A stretch of 64,000 nt of DNA from contig NW_025408670.1 of the NCBI RefSeq assembly GCF_020360975.1, positions 6,696,001 through 6,760,000 of the forward strand, given 5' to 3'. Position 1 is the stretch's first letter; every line of letters begins with the position of its first letter. The notes below the pieces were generated by a model that saw only the letters and a program-made list of their open reading frames with translations, was not told the DNA's origin and searched no databases. Positions 23,088 through 34,543 of the stretch are shown one piece after another. A program made the translations under genes and the position numbers. This DNA is from Hirsutella rhossiliensis. Lineage: Eukaryota; Ascomycota; Sordariomycetes; Hypocreales; Ophiocordycipitaceae.

Positions 23088-24479
23088 GGCGCCGGGACGT
23101 GACATTGGGCCGGACAAGGGGGGGGGGGGAAGGCGAGGCCATGATCTGTGTCCTCGCTCGGGTCGGGACCCTCCGACAACACACATTGGGCAGCGAGCCA
23201 TATTGCAGGCACGAACTTTCTCACCGACGAACCCGCAACGCCGGATGAAGCCTTGAGTGGGAATTGAGGAGCCACGATGCTCTCGTCAGAACAGCTACTG
23301 TATATGATGTATTTAGAGAGCCCCGGACAACAAGTCTGGAAGGGATGATTCAGCGCGTTTCGTATATTCAATAGCAGTCATGTATTTCCCCACCCCATCT
23401 GCAGTCCGCGTGGCGCTTCTCGGTCAAGAGGCTTGACGAGATGACCAGCCACACAGTCGCCCCCCTTCTCTACACGGAGCTCTCCGGCCGCACACGTTTA
23501 CCCGTGCTTGACAGCTTCGTGTCTCACCGGCCAAAGACTAAAAAGCGCACCTCGTCCCGCCTTAGGACGATTCAGATTTTAGATGTGGGGCCATGCCAAG
23601 ATTCGAGACAGTTGGCCGGCGAAATGCGGCTTTTGCGACTCATCTCCCACTCTCTGTCGATGCCCTTGGAATGCTCGTCCGTCCGTCACGCGGGACTAGG
23701 GAAAGAAATGAGGATCTGCTGGCATTTTCTGCTTGCCGTGTCCCTGCTCTCACAGGCGCTCGGATCTCCTCCTCGTAGTGCGTACATGGGCTTCAACGGG
23801 TGGTATGGCCGAGGAAAGAAAAGAAAATGAAAACACGTTGCATGATGTGAAAGCCCGTGCAAGCCGCCTTGTCCGGCATCCTCTCGTCCCGGGCATTCGC
23901 GCCAACAAGCGGTTCTGCATTGAGCAGCATCAGCGCGCTCTCTCCCGTCACAAAACATAGTAAGAAAGAAATACATTGAGGAGAAGAAATGTCGAGACTC
24001 GCACGTTGACAGCCGTGCGGTCGAAATCGAAAAGCCGAGGTCGTACAAGTGGCGGCGTGTGCTCGTCCAGTCGTGGTTTCCGTCCAGCGAATATCCGCAC
24101 TCTCCCAAGCCGCGTGGGAGAGTATGCCATGGTACAGGCCGTCTCGCAATGTTCAGACCCCCTTCCCCCTTCCCCTTTCACTCTGGGTAGAGCTTGGCTT
24201 GTACCACCGTCGAGGAACGGGCTGTTGAAGTGCAGGTGTCGCTGTGGGTAGCCGCTTCGTTGCTGGGCAATGTATCAAAGGTATCTCCAGGGCACCAGTG
24301 TCGTGGTGATGACGAGCGGGCCGGCGTCCCAAGAGACAAGGGCCCTCTCAAGATGCCGTGATGCCACGGATTCAACAGCATGCATCGTCTGCCGTCTCCA
24401 TCCGCCACAAGGAGCGCTCGTACGCTTCGAATCATCAATCGTCCACACCATCCGTTGAACCGGCCCGTTGTCGTCGATG
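23088..24479. other. 1.4-kb gap without a recognised gene
   Basis: Holds a G-homopolymer near 23119-23128 and several unsupported open frames on both strands. I could not match any translation to a family and none shows a convincing start plus domain. Presumably intergenic. Confidence 0.45.
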
Positions 24480-24824
24480 TTAGGCGGCCTTTTCCGAGAG
24501 CTGCTTCTTGTCATTGGGGGGGCGGCTGACGGCGACGCTCTTTGGCCGTGGGCGCATGACGGCATCCTGGCTGCTCATGCGGCGCTCGAGGGCGCGCTCG
24601 AGCTTGGCACCGAGGGCGAGCTGGCTTAGCCTGTCCGTCTTCTCGTCGCTGAGCATGACGCGCTGGGAAGAGAGGGCCTTGTTCTCCATGCGATCCAGGC
24701 CCAAGGCAATGTCGCGGATCTCGGCCTGGACAGAGTCTGAAGTGTGGGCGGTGGGAGTCAGAGACGGAGCCGCCATGCTGTAGGTGCTGAAGCGGACCGA
24801 CGTTCGGGTCTGGCGGTAAGGCAT
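24480..24824 (-). CDS. Small conserved-looking protein, function unknown
   Basis: 114 residues from the ATG at 24824 (MPYRQTRTSVRFSTYSM...). The middle (AEIRDIALGLDRMENKALSSQRVMLSDEKTDRLSQLALGAKLERALERRMSS) is a long amphipathic helix, probably coiled coil, and the C-terminus is basic. Synonymous-site GC bias and the helix regularity suggest a real gene. I do not recognise the family. An upstream exon is possible because the frame has no stop for some distance 5' of the ATG, but no clear splice site supports it. Confidence 0.55.
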   Translation of the reverse strand: MPYRQTRTSVRFSTYSMAAPSLTPTAHTSDSVQAEIRDIALGLDRMENKALSSQRVMLSDEKTDRLSQLALGAKLERALERRMSSQDAVMRPRPKSVAVSRPPNDKKQLSEKAA

Positions 24825-26117
24825 TGTCAGCTTGGGGGGCAAGACGGAGCCGAAAAACGTGAATGGGCGAAGCAATTGTTCCGAGAGGGGAGCAAGGGCA
24901 GATGGGAGAGGCAGGTCAGGGCATTATGAGGAGGCACCAACCGACGAGGGGCAGTTGCCTCTGTTGGGGATAGACTTGTGATTATTTGGTGTTTCTTTTG
25001 GCGGCGTATGAGAGAAGACCAAAGCCAAGGGAGGGCGAGACACGCAGCAGGGACAAGACAGAGGTACGAAATGGAGACGGGAGTAGCAGAAAGGCAAAAT
25101 CGCGCCACGTACCGATGGGGCCATGATGGGGCGGGACGACTCTAGTGAGGTGGGCATGGCGCTGGCCGCAGCAGGAAGGATCCGAGGCGAGACCGGGGCG
25201 TCAAGGGAGCGCCGTATCGACGATGGTATGCGGGGATGATGCCTGCTCGAGAGGACAGGACGTTTTAGCTGGCGATGGCGAGCAAGAAACGAAGAGGCGG
25301 TGGGTCTTTTGTCGATGAGGCAGATCAACGGTGACGGCCAAACCTTGCCGAGGGCTGTTGGATTGGCAGAAGGTGGAGGGAGGGACGGACGGACGAGAGG
25401 AGGCGGAGGCGGAGGAGAAGGCGGAGGAGAAGGCGGAGGAGGAGGAGAAGGAGGAGAAGGAGGAGGAGGAGAGGAGGAGGAGGAGGAGGAGGAGGAGGAG
25501 GAGGAGGAGAAATAGAAGAAGGGGACACGAAGAGGGAGCGAAATTGAGCCCGGCCAAGACGAAGCGAGATACAGTACAGTACAGCCGTACAGTACACCTG
25601 AACAGAGAGAAGAGTGGAGATGAAGAAGACGAAGAAAGAGGCTCAGAGTACGAGGAGATTGAAGAGCACTCAAGTGCAGGCAGTACAGTACTGTGCTTGT
25701 ACAGGCCGTCGGGGCGTGGCTGCGGGGTGTACATGCAACGCGCACGCACGAGACCTGCTGGGGACCTTGGCGGCACAGAAAGGAACTGGTAGGTGCTGAA
25801 GCAAGGTGAGTCCTCAGGGGCGACACTGCAGTGGTTTCGCATCGAGGCGCATGTGGAAAAGCGTGGCAACAAGATCATGGAGCAAGGATTATGATGGCGC
25901 CGGGCTTGTACAGAATCGACACGTTCCTCACTGACAGGCATGCCAAGGGGCACAACCGCCCGTCGGATAGGGGTCTACCTGGAGCTTGCCACGGTGGAAA
26001 TACAGCAGCCTGCGACGTATCGGGCCTGCAAAAGACAGCCGAGGACGGCGCTGTAGCGGCGCCGTGTCACCCCGGAAAGGCCTGAAAGCAGCAAGCTAGC
26101 GGACGCCTGCACCGAGC
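24825..26117. other. Gap with purine-rich low-complexity DNA
   Basis: About 1.3 kb between the small protein gene and the first MULE transposon. Apart from the GGA microsatellite listed separately and several TACAGTACAG-like motifs (25570-25590, 25680-25690) nothing was recognised. The long open frames across 25200-25830 are artefacts of the GGA/TCC repeat. Confidence 0.5.
25396..25511. repeat. (GGA/GGAGAA)n microsatellite
   Basis: About 115 bp of almost pure purine on the plus strand made of GGA units with interspersed GAA and GGC; the final 50 bp are nearly perfect GAG/GGA trinucleotide repeats. Such tracts can form triplex DNA and are length-variable. Confidence 0.95.
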
Positions 26118-26126
26118 CACTGTCAC

Positions 26127-26232
26127 GAGTAATCAAACATACACTCCTGATTTTCAAACATACACTCCCGACCTAAGCCCCATTTGGAAGAAGACCCCGC
26201 CACCAAAATTTGGCGCGCGCTTTCCCAACGCC
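26127..26232 (+). repeat. Left terminal inverted repeat of the first MULE
   Basis: Pairs with 29544-29649; one mismatch was seen (ctcctgatttt here against ctccagatttt in the reverse complement of the right copy). It contains two copies of caaacatacactcc near the outer end, possible transposase-binding sites. Confidence 0.95.
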
Positions 26233-26399
26233 CTGGCTTGCCGTGACCATCGCCGCCGCCCACCCGCCCAGCCACCTGCCTTTTGGCCGCCATCTGCATT
26301 TTCGCAATCATCAACAATTGAAGCTATCACCACTTGACTCAACACAACAGCAACGCCGCCGCCGCCTACCGCAATAGTCACGTCTAGTCAATCGTCCCG

Positions 26400-29153
26400 A
26401 TGAATTCGACCGAAAGCAATACCAACAGTAGCACCGAGGCTATCACGGAGATGTCTTTCGATACGTATGATGAGGCGCTTGAAACACTCAAAGCTACGCA
26501 AGAGCTCCTTGGCTACGTCGTAGTCGTTGCAAATAGCAAGAATACCGGCAAGCCTAGGCGCAAGGAAGCCAATATCCGCTGTGAATACAGTGGTCAGTAT
26601 AGGCCCTGGGACGAGGCAGAGGGTATATACAAGACGTCATCCAAGAAGTCGGGATGTGACTTTCGCTGTTACATCCGCTTCTACCGACGTTGCAATGCAT
26701 TCAAAGTCACCATCAAGCACGGCTCTCATAACCACGAACCTCTATTTGAGCCAATTGCTAACCCCATCGTCCGTCAACGAAGCCAACGCAAATTCGGCAT
26801 CGAGCGTCTTCATAGCCTCGTCGAGGGGCTTAGCAAGAACGTCAATAACAAGAGCAGGGATATCGTGGATGCTATCCGACAGGAATATCCTGAGCTCCTT
26901 ATTACCGATTCTGATATACACTTCATCCAGCTGCAACTTCGTGCCTTCCGTTACGGCGCCTCTACATCTACACAAGCCTTCCTCGATGTACTCAAAGATG
27001 CTAAAGCAAAGGGGGAAATCAGCTACTATGCAGTTGACCGTGGCCCTAATGGGAAGGTTTGGAGGTTTTTCTGGACATACGATGACTGTATTGCTGACTG
27101 GAAGCGTAACCCCGAGCTCCTTATCATGGATAATACGTATAAGGTCAACCGCTTTAACATGCCGCTTCTACAGATCATTGGCACAACAGGGCTACACAAG
27201 AGCTTCAGTGTAGGCTTTGGCCTCACTGCCAAGGAAGACGAAGGCGCGTTCCAATGGATCCTCTCACAGTTGCGTGAGGCTGGTCGGCAGGCTGATATTC
27301 CGGACCCGGGCGTTGTGATTACCGACTTTGATACCGCCCTGAAGAACGCCCTTGACTCTATCTTCCCATCAACGCAACAACAAGTGTGCGTTTGGCATAT
27401 GATGAAGAACGTGATCCTTCACATCAAGAAGAAGTGGAAGGATCCTCGATGGCACCGAGATTGGCGGAGATAGGCCAGAACAGGAGACTCGCCTCGCTGC
27501 AGCAGCCGCTCTCGACGACCCTATACAGGCAGATAATGCCATTGACGAGGACCGACCTATCGACCGTGCCACTGATTACCAGATTCAACATGCCTCACAA
27601 CTGGCAGATCAGTGCGTTGAGCAACAAGATGATCGTGAAGATGACGATGGAAACCCAATACTACCCCGGCTCCAAGGCGGACTTTTGAGCACACAGCTGA
27701 CGGTATCCGTGATGCCTGGGTTTCAGTCTTTAGGGCTCGCACGGCTGAGGAGTGCAGAGATCAGTGGGATCTACTCTGTATAGAGTTTTCGGATCAGCCA
27801 GGTAACCCTAGCCCTAACTACCCTCCTACTCTAACCTTTTACTAAATAGCTCCTCTTATAGCTCTCGTTAATTACCTCCGTACAACCTACTGGCCATGGC
27901 GTGCCCAGTTTTCCACCTACGCTATCCAACAGTACCGAAATTATAACATTACGGTAACTTCCCGTGTGGAGAGCACACATCACGAGTTGAAGTCACGATT
28001 ACGCAACCGCTTCATTGACCTCCATCAGCTACAAGAGCACATCAGAGGGCTCGTTACCCATCGGCAAAAGAAGCATCGCGAGAAGCTTCAATCCGAGTTT
28101 GCAAGAGCTAGAGTTGAATGGGCCAAGCAGACGATTATGAAGTCACTGCACCGAAAAATTGGCTGGCAGCCGATGAAACAGATCTTCAGGCAAGTTAGGC
28201 TAGCCGGCTGAGCTTGCCGATAATCGAGGCATGCCTACGATTTGTACGGGTGCTTTCACGATGCAATGGGGGCTGCCCTGCCGGCATACAATCCGCGATT
28301 TGATCCAGGCTGACGCGGCCGCCCTTATACCATTGCATCTTATTGATAACCACTGGCGGGTTTACGGCGTGACTGTAAGTATCTTGCTCCAGCCATAAGT
28401 ACTATACTAATTTACTAGCAGCCTGAACAACAGCAATATATCGATGCAGACCACGAAGCCGATCCTGACGTTGTCCAGCCTCGCCGGCGTGGAAACAGTA
28501 GACGCGAGGTATCCTCCACTAGAGGCATCTACGGGCCGGATCCTTAGTGCTTGGGAGCAAGAGGAGCATAGAGCCAACCCAGAGCTCGTATCACGGCCAC
28601 CAGAGACGCAAAAGAAGAAGAGGAAGGGCACAGGCACCACTATCATGAACAAGAGGTCGAATACACTTGCTTCCGTGAGCAGCCGGGTTGACGATCTTGC
28701 CCAGCAGATCGGTGATTTCATCAAGTCACAAGCAGCAGCAACGCCGGTGCTGTTATCACAGGTGCCCTCACTTCCACAGGTGCCGCTGGTGTCACAGGGA
28801 TACCAAACGACGATGCCCTCACTTCCACAGCCGGCGCCGCCGTCACAGGATACTATGTGATGCCACCGCCTACACCAATTGTGCCTGTATACGTACAGGC
28901 GCCGGCGCCGTCACAGTGGCAAGAACCGCCTCCCTCGTCACAGGCACATCACGACGGCTTCATGTGGGCACAGCCGCCGGCACAGTCTCACGAGACGGCT
29001 ACGGAGCATTTCCAGCAGCTAGGGGATCAGAGGGACACGGCACCATACAAAACTAGCAGGCAGGCCGGTCACAAATTCGTTCCTTACGTGCCTCGCCCTC
29101 CGCCGCGTCGGACGGATCCTTCCTCACAGTCACAGTCACAGTCACAGAGGTAG
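26400..29153 (+). pseudogene. MULE transposase (FAR1-like DNA-binding, MULE and SWIM regions), frame-disrupted
   Basis: The first open frame (26400-27473, 357 residues) has a FAR1/WRKY-GCM1-like zinc-binding region ending in HGSHNHEP and the MULE catalytic core (LLIMDNTYKVN, VVITDFDTALKNAL, CVWHMMKNV). Homology then continues in other frames: 27455-27670, 27670-27801, after a plausible intron (27802-27861) through VTSRVESTHHELKS to 28200, then the SWIM zinc-finger CTGAFTMQWGLPCRHTI at about 28240-28377, an intron (28377-28423), and a Pro/Gln-rich tail to 29153. At least three frame changes (near 27455, 27670 and 28205-28540) are not explained by good introns. The copy is probably inactive, though its TIRs could be mobilised in trans. 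Confidence 0.85.
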
Positions 29154-29543
29154 GCAAAGACCTTCCGCCATTATATGCATATTGTATATATATCGGAAGA
29201 TCGATCGGGCCGGGCTTATTGATAGCTTCAATTGAATGACTCTAAGGGATGCATCTTCCGGCGTTGGTAATAATTGCAGATAGAATCCATATATGTCAGA
29301 CAATAGTGTCCCACACCTCGCACGTGACAGCGGTTGATCTTTGTGGCATCAGTCAATTGATGAGAATTATCTAAAGAACAAAGGAAAGGAAAAGAATTGG
29401 ATGCACACATTCGTGCAACAATATATACCCCGATCATTGCGGCGAAGCCGCGGCGCAGCAGTGGCAGTGATCGAGCATAAGGTTTCAGGAACTGACACGG
29501 GCGTGATATGCGACAATATATCTAGGCAGGCAGCCGCGGCAGC

Positions 29544-29649
29544 GGCGTTGGGAAAGCGCGCGCCAAATTTTGGTGGCGGGGTCTTCTTCCAAATGGGGCT
29601 TAGGTCGGGAGTGTATGTTTGAAAATCTGGAGTGTATGTTTGATTACTC
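29544..29649 (-). repeat. Right terminal inverted repeat of the first MULE
   Basis: Inverted partner of 26127-26232, same length, one mismatch. Confidence 0.95.
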
Positions 29650-29658
29650 CACTGTCAC

Positions 29659-30755
29659 ATGGATGGGGAGCCTAGGCTCACGTGGCCACCACGTTCCCGG
29701 ACACGCTTGGCTTCTGGGTCCAAGTACGTATCCTTGGACCTCTGCTGAACCGTACGAGGGCCAGCTTGTAGCATTTTGCATCCTGCACAAGACGCCATCC
29801 ATCATTCATCGACGGCCCGCCCGCGCTCTTGATCCCGCCCGTCGTCCCGCACGCCCCGCCTCGCGCGCTGCCGTGGCTTGGGTCTCGGGGCCTCAGTGGA
29901 AGCGCCCATGTGCGACTCGCGCCGCATGAATCCTCAAACAATATCATGACGTGCCTCGCACGCACATGAACGAGATCCCTGACGAGGACGGCAATGCTGT
30001 CGTTGGCTGACTCGAACCGGAAGGCGAGCACTCCCGTCGAGATAAGACCATGGCATCGCATATCTTGGGTTGCTTCACATGACCCGACGCACAATGGACA
30101 CATGCACGCAAATCCTCACGCCAGCGGCCTGAGCTTTGCGCCGCGGAGACGGTGCCATGACGAATCAGAGCCCGGCCACATCTCGTTTCCTTCCTTGTCG
30201 ACCGTCAGCCTGCTCACGAATCACAAAGTACCTACTGTACAGTACATGGGCACAATGGCCTCGAACCGACCAACAAAGCCCGTTCTTTCTCGCCCCCTTT
30301 CATCTGCCAGTCGGTACTTTGGCACGTGGCTCGACCGGGACGGAGACTGCCACCCTGATGCCACAATGCCAGCACAAGGAACCCCTGCCGTCCTCACATG
30401 ACGAAGGACGACGCCTCGGCCTGCCAGTTCTTTGCATCTACTTATTAACCCGCGGCAACGAAACGCCTACTCGAAACACCCACCAAAGCCAGCTGTCACG
30501 TCATTTTGCTAGGCAAAAGCAGAGTGCACACTCCAGCAGATGTGCTGCAAGTGACTGTTTATAATTGACTGTTTTTGCACCTGGCACCGGCCAGCGCGCC
30601 TACAGTACCTCGGCTTTCCATCCTCGCCCATCCATCATCCTCCCCCTCGCATCACCGAACCCAAGCGTCTGCACGCCGCGATTTCGCTACTTGCTGCGTA
30701 TCTCACGTGGATCTGCCGCGGTTAGCAATCAGCACCACTCATAGCCGGCCTGCCA
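29659..30755. other. Gap right of the first MULE
   Basis: About 1.1 kb. No convincing gene on either strand; open frames are short and show no family signature. Confidence 0.45.
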
Positions 30756-31013
30756 TCACCTACTTGGTGAACATTCAGAGCAGCACACATGCGCGCAACC
30801 CTTGCACTCGCCCCTCAGGTTCGGCGCGCTCCTGCACCGGCAGCATTTCCAGCGCCTGTTCTTGGCCCTGAATGCGCAGTACTTTTTGTCGCAATGACAT
30901 TCGCTGTCCTTTTCCTGTCTCGTGGCGGGAACAGCGCAATTGGAGCGGCACTTGACATGTTTGGGGGGCGCCCAGTGCCCGCATATATGTCGACGTGTAA
31001 CGACGTAACACAT
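30756..31013 (-). CDS. Small cysteine-rich protein, probably metal-binding
   Basis: 85 residues, single exon, with a good start context (ACAAAATGTG). It contains about 16 cysteines and several histidines spaced in pairs (HICGHW, VKCRSNC, CHCDKKYC, KCCRCR, CKGCAHVCC). No signal peptide is present, so an intracellular zinc-binding fold is more likely than a secreted effector. I recall similar Met-Cys-Tyr proteins in Hypocreales but cannot name the family. The tandem duplication at 31016-31216 begins just upstream of its ATG. Confidence 0.6.
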   Translation of the reverse strand: MCYVVTRRHICGHWAPPKHVKCRSNCAVPATRQEKDSECHCDKKYCAFRAKNRRWKCCRCRSAPNLRGECKGCAHVCCSECSPSR

Positions 31014-31015
31014 TT

Positions 31016-31216
31016 TGTGTCGTCAGACACCCTGTTCAGATGCTCAGCGTTGACAAGGTGTGGCAAGTAGAGCTTGTGAAGGTCTGATGACTGGGCGGAT
31101 GCTTGGCCAGGATTCTGTATCGTCAGACAACCTGTTCAGATACTCAGCGTTGACAAGGTGCGGTAAGTAGAGGTTGTGAATATCTGATGTCGATTAGGCG
31201 GATGCTTGGCCAGGAT
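31016..31216. repeat. Tandem duplication, two units of about 100 bp
   Basis: Unit 1 (31016-31113) and unit 2 (31116-31216) share a cgtcagaca...cctgttcaga...ctcagcgttgacaaggtg core and the ending ggcggatgcttggccaggat, at roughly 85-90% identity by eye. It lies directly 5' of the cysteine-rich gene. Confidence 0.9.
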
Positions 31217-32722
31217 GCCTACTCCAGGCTCTCTGGTCATGACCGACCTATATATACGCCTGCCCTCTACATATTCCACGCCGTCTTTCACCGTCTTGCA
31301 TCACGACGAGAGCCCTGCGCTTGCTCCGTTCAGCCATGGGTTGCCAGACGCCCCTTTCACAGCCACTGTTTTTTTCTCTCTCGCCGGGGTTGAGATGCTG
31401 AGATGGCCCTGGCTTGGACAAACCCGTGAAAGAAGAAAGAGTGCGGAAACGACGCCGACCGTTTGCAGGAACAGAGGTGACAGAGCCATGGACAACTAGA
31501 AAGGTCCGTGGTCAGCACCGGGACGCTACGGGTTGAAGACCGTGGCAGGCCTCGTCGTATTCACAGGCATATCGGCGGCGTGGACGTGTGAAAACAGCAG
31601 GGCTGTTAGCAGCCGAGGACGACGACGAGCCAGTCTGCCTCACTGAACTAGGCTGAGATCCAACTTGGGCTGACAATGGATCAGCAGGCCAGGAGTGGGC
31701 CGCGCATTGACGTCGTCGACGCTGCGGGTGCGCGTCCTGGGATGATTGAGGGCGGGCTCGGTTTACGTCTGTTTCACGGCCACCGCTGTAGCTCGCCGAT
31801 GGACACCTGAGTTTGCGAATGGAAAGCACGAGGGATTCGGCGCCTCTCAGGGGTGCTGGCCACGGCTCCGTGCCGTCCAAGGCCGCCACTCTTCATGGAA
31901 GCGGCAACAGGTCAAACGCCCTCGTCTGTGCTGTCCAGCACTGTGCTCCATTTAGGCCCGAAGGCCCCGGAAGTCTTCTTCACGTCCTCCGCGAGTGTCG
32001 TGCTGAGCCACATGTCCAGGCGCCAAAGAGATGTTCCGGTTCCTGTACCTCCTGTCTGGGGAGAGGCGTCTTGACCATGCCTAAGTCTCAAGCTGCCTGC
32101 CCACTGCTTGGGAGCGACCGTGACCGTGGATTTGCATTGAGCACGTCGTGGTGGCCAAAGACAAGGGTTGAACACTCCGGAACAACGCGTGTGGGCTTTG
32201 TCACCTCTGTCCCGTCAATCCCACCACGAGCCATCTTGTCCTGCGGTGAAGTACATACAACTCATGGCGAACAACCTCGGTCTGTCCCAAGGGGCTCCAC
32301 CACATCGAGACATTCGTCCGCCGCAAATCGCCGGGTTGTTGAAGTTTGCATCTCGTGCGAAAAGCCTCGCAATCAAATCGACTGGGCAATGGAGGATCTG
32401 TCGCGATATCATGGGCCAGGGACGTGACGGGAACAAAGGCAGCTGTACATTTGGGACGGACTTGACAATCGTCGAAAAGCGAATGAAATCTCGATATGAG
32501 GCAGACAGAATGCGCTTCGCGGACTCCGGGCCGCCTCCATAAACGTCGTTGCCATAATGTGTTCGCACGTGAGCGCTGAAGTAGAGTGATGGGGCACTGA
32601 CAAGACAGCGCCAGAAAAGACGTAGAATTCACGCTGTCAAGGTTTCCATAACGCCGCAACATGCTCTTCCTCAAGTTTTGGGATAAACAAACAAAAACCA
32701 CAACTCTTCCATCAAGGCTGCC
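31217..32722. other. 1.5-kb gap without a recognised gene
   Basis: Several overlapping open frames occur on both strands but none has a recognisable domain or codon pattern; I list none as a gene. Confidence 0.45.
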
Positions 32723-34150
32723 TCAAAATCTGGCCGTTGTTAGCGTCCGTGATGGTCGTGTGCGCGCTGGGCGTTCCCCTACCTGATTTCGTATGAGCCC
32801 GCTCTCGTCATATATCGCACCCATTTCACACTAGAGTAGTTGCTTTTTTCAAACACCTTCAAGTACCGCACCAGCAAGCCGGAGCTGGTAAACATGAGCA
32901 GACTAAAGTTCAAGCTCAAGGGGGGCCGACTCCAGGCTCGTTGATTGGTCATGCTCGTCAACAGTGCCTCGGCGCTCAAGACGTACTCGCTCTGTCCGGT
33001 GAACCTGCCGATCTTCCACACAATGTTGTTTTCGCTGGGCTCGTACTTTGCCTTGCCCTGGGTGCACCGCTCGGTAATCTTTGCCGTATTGAGAGGCGTG
33101 GGTATGCGAACGACGACGTTTGTGGCAAAGAGCTTCGGGCCAAAGTTGGCCTTGATGCCGATGCTGTACTCGACCTTCGTCCGCCCGACTTCGTTGACAA
33201 TGGCATGGATTTTGAAGGGGAGGTTGACGTTTTCGGTGGCGCGATATCGCATGAGCTCGAACTCGCCGTCTGGGGGGACGAAGCTGATGATTCTGTCTGA
33301 TTCAAACTTGCCCAACTTGACACACTGATGGAACTGGCAGTCCTCGAGCGTGACACTGCCAGCCGCGGCCTTTGTTGCCTTGGTGCCCCCCCGGTTCCCG
33401 CTCGGATAGCTCTGCAGCCCGTCGTTGTCCAGTAGCAGCCTGTCGTTCAACCCGAACTTGCACTCGGGCGTGCCAGACAGATAAGCGCGCATGACGATCT
33501 GGCCCGTGACGTCGGCGCGCAGGACGGCACCGGTCGCAGACATGAGCAAGTTGACGTCCTCTATAACGTCGACAAAGGCCTCGTTCTTGCGGTATCGCAC
33601 GTCGGCCTTTCGCCAGGAGAGCGCACCTGTTGCCTGCATAGTGATCTTTGATGTATCCTCGGGTCGGGACTCGGACTTGACGCCCTCGGTCGTGATGTAC
33701 ATCTTGAGCGTGTCGGTTTCGGTGTTTTGGGGATAGCCAAAGTCGATGATTTCTGCAAGTTCTAGTGTCAGAGAGATGGAGGGGCGCAGCGGCATCGGGG
33801 CGCTCGGCTGTACCGTCCAGCAGCTCGTAGACCAGCACAAAGTTGTTCTTGACGGCCTCCTCATCGAACTTGCCAAAGTAGCCCTTGCCGAGCTGAATTA
33901 GGCGATAGAGGAACTCGAAGACGAGCGCTGCGTTGGCATTGCTCTTTGTGATTGCGACGAGATAGATGTTCTCGTGCTTGACATGGCTGAAAGTGGTGCT
34001 GCCAAGCGTGAGGATGGGCGACCGGACTTGGGCGTTGGAGATGACTTGGATGCGGAAGACATCGGCGAGGCGGGGGCGGCAATCGTTACGAAAGGCGCGA
34101 AAAATGAGGTTCTCGCCCTTTTGATTGAAGATGAGGACGCCCGATATCAT
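32723..34150 (-). CDS. apm4: AP-2 complex subunit mu (clathrin adaptor medium chain)
   Basis: Medium chain of the plasma-membrane AP-2 adaptor that recruits cargo during clathrin endocytosis; in filamentous fungi AP-2 acts in polar growth. Exons 34150-33814, 33752-32783 and 32729-32723 give 437 residues, the usual length. The longin-like N-terminus (MISGVLIFNQKGENLIFRAF), the linker (RKNEAFVDVIEDVNLLMS) and the mu-homology domain (FEKSNYSSVKWVRYMTRAGSYEIRF) are all recognisable. The last exon is only 7 nt: without it the frame stops one codon early; splicing 32730-32782 restores the conserved C-terminal Phe. Confidence 0.96.
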
Positions 34151-34543
34151 GGTGGCGGCGCCTTGAGGTGGAATAGTTGCCTCTCCTGAGAGTGGATGGA
34201 TGGTTGGTGGAGGAGGTGGGAAAGGAGGGGAGACGTAATTCTGCCGCCGAGCTTCAAGGCGGTGAGCGCGGAGCTACGTCAGGGTAGAGATTCGGCACGT
34301 GCCTGTCATACTAACACCGCCTTCAACGTCCACTTTCACCTTGAATGTCGCCAAGACAGGACTGATCGCAGCCCAATTCAACAGCCCGTTTCATGAATTC
34401 GGTCAATTGATAGAACCGGCCCATCCAGCCCAAACCGAAGCTCGCCTACCCGGCATCTCGTGCCTCCTTCGCTCTCCAACACTTGAATGAGCTGCCACAA
34501 GACAGAACATTGAAACTCCCATGCATCGTTGGTGACTTTCATA
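34151..34543. promoter_or_regulatory. Divergent promoter region
   Basis: About 390 bp between the AP-2 mu gene (minus) and the PLD-fold gene (plus). No specific site recognised. Confidence 0.45.

Larger units (their letters stand above)
26127..29649 (+). mobile_element. MULE-type DNA transposon with 106-bp TIRs and 9-bp target duplication
   Basis: A 3,523-bp element. Its ends are inverted repeats (26127-26232 and 29544-29649) that match at 105 of 106 positions by eye. Immediately outside lies an exact 9-bp direct repeat CACTGTCAC at 26118-26126 and 29650-29658; a 9-bp duplication is the hallmark of Mutator-like elements. Inside is a broken MULE transposase. Each TIR begins with a doubled 14-mer caaacatacactcc. 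The near-identity of the TIRs and the perfect target duplication point to a recent insertion. Confidence 0.96.

Noticed and set aside
23441..23830. 129-residue open frame
   Set aside because: Starts with ATG but shows no domain, no signal peptide and no codon regularity beyond chance.
25201..25953. Long open frames on both strands around the GGA repeat
   Set aside because: They are translations of a trinucleotide microsatellite (poly-Glu, poly-Ser/Pro/Leu) with no domain on either strand.
31512..32701. Several overlapping 100-200-residue frames
   Set aside because: Mutually overlapping on both strands without recognisable motifs; none could be preferred.
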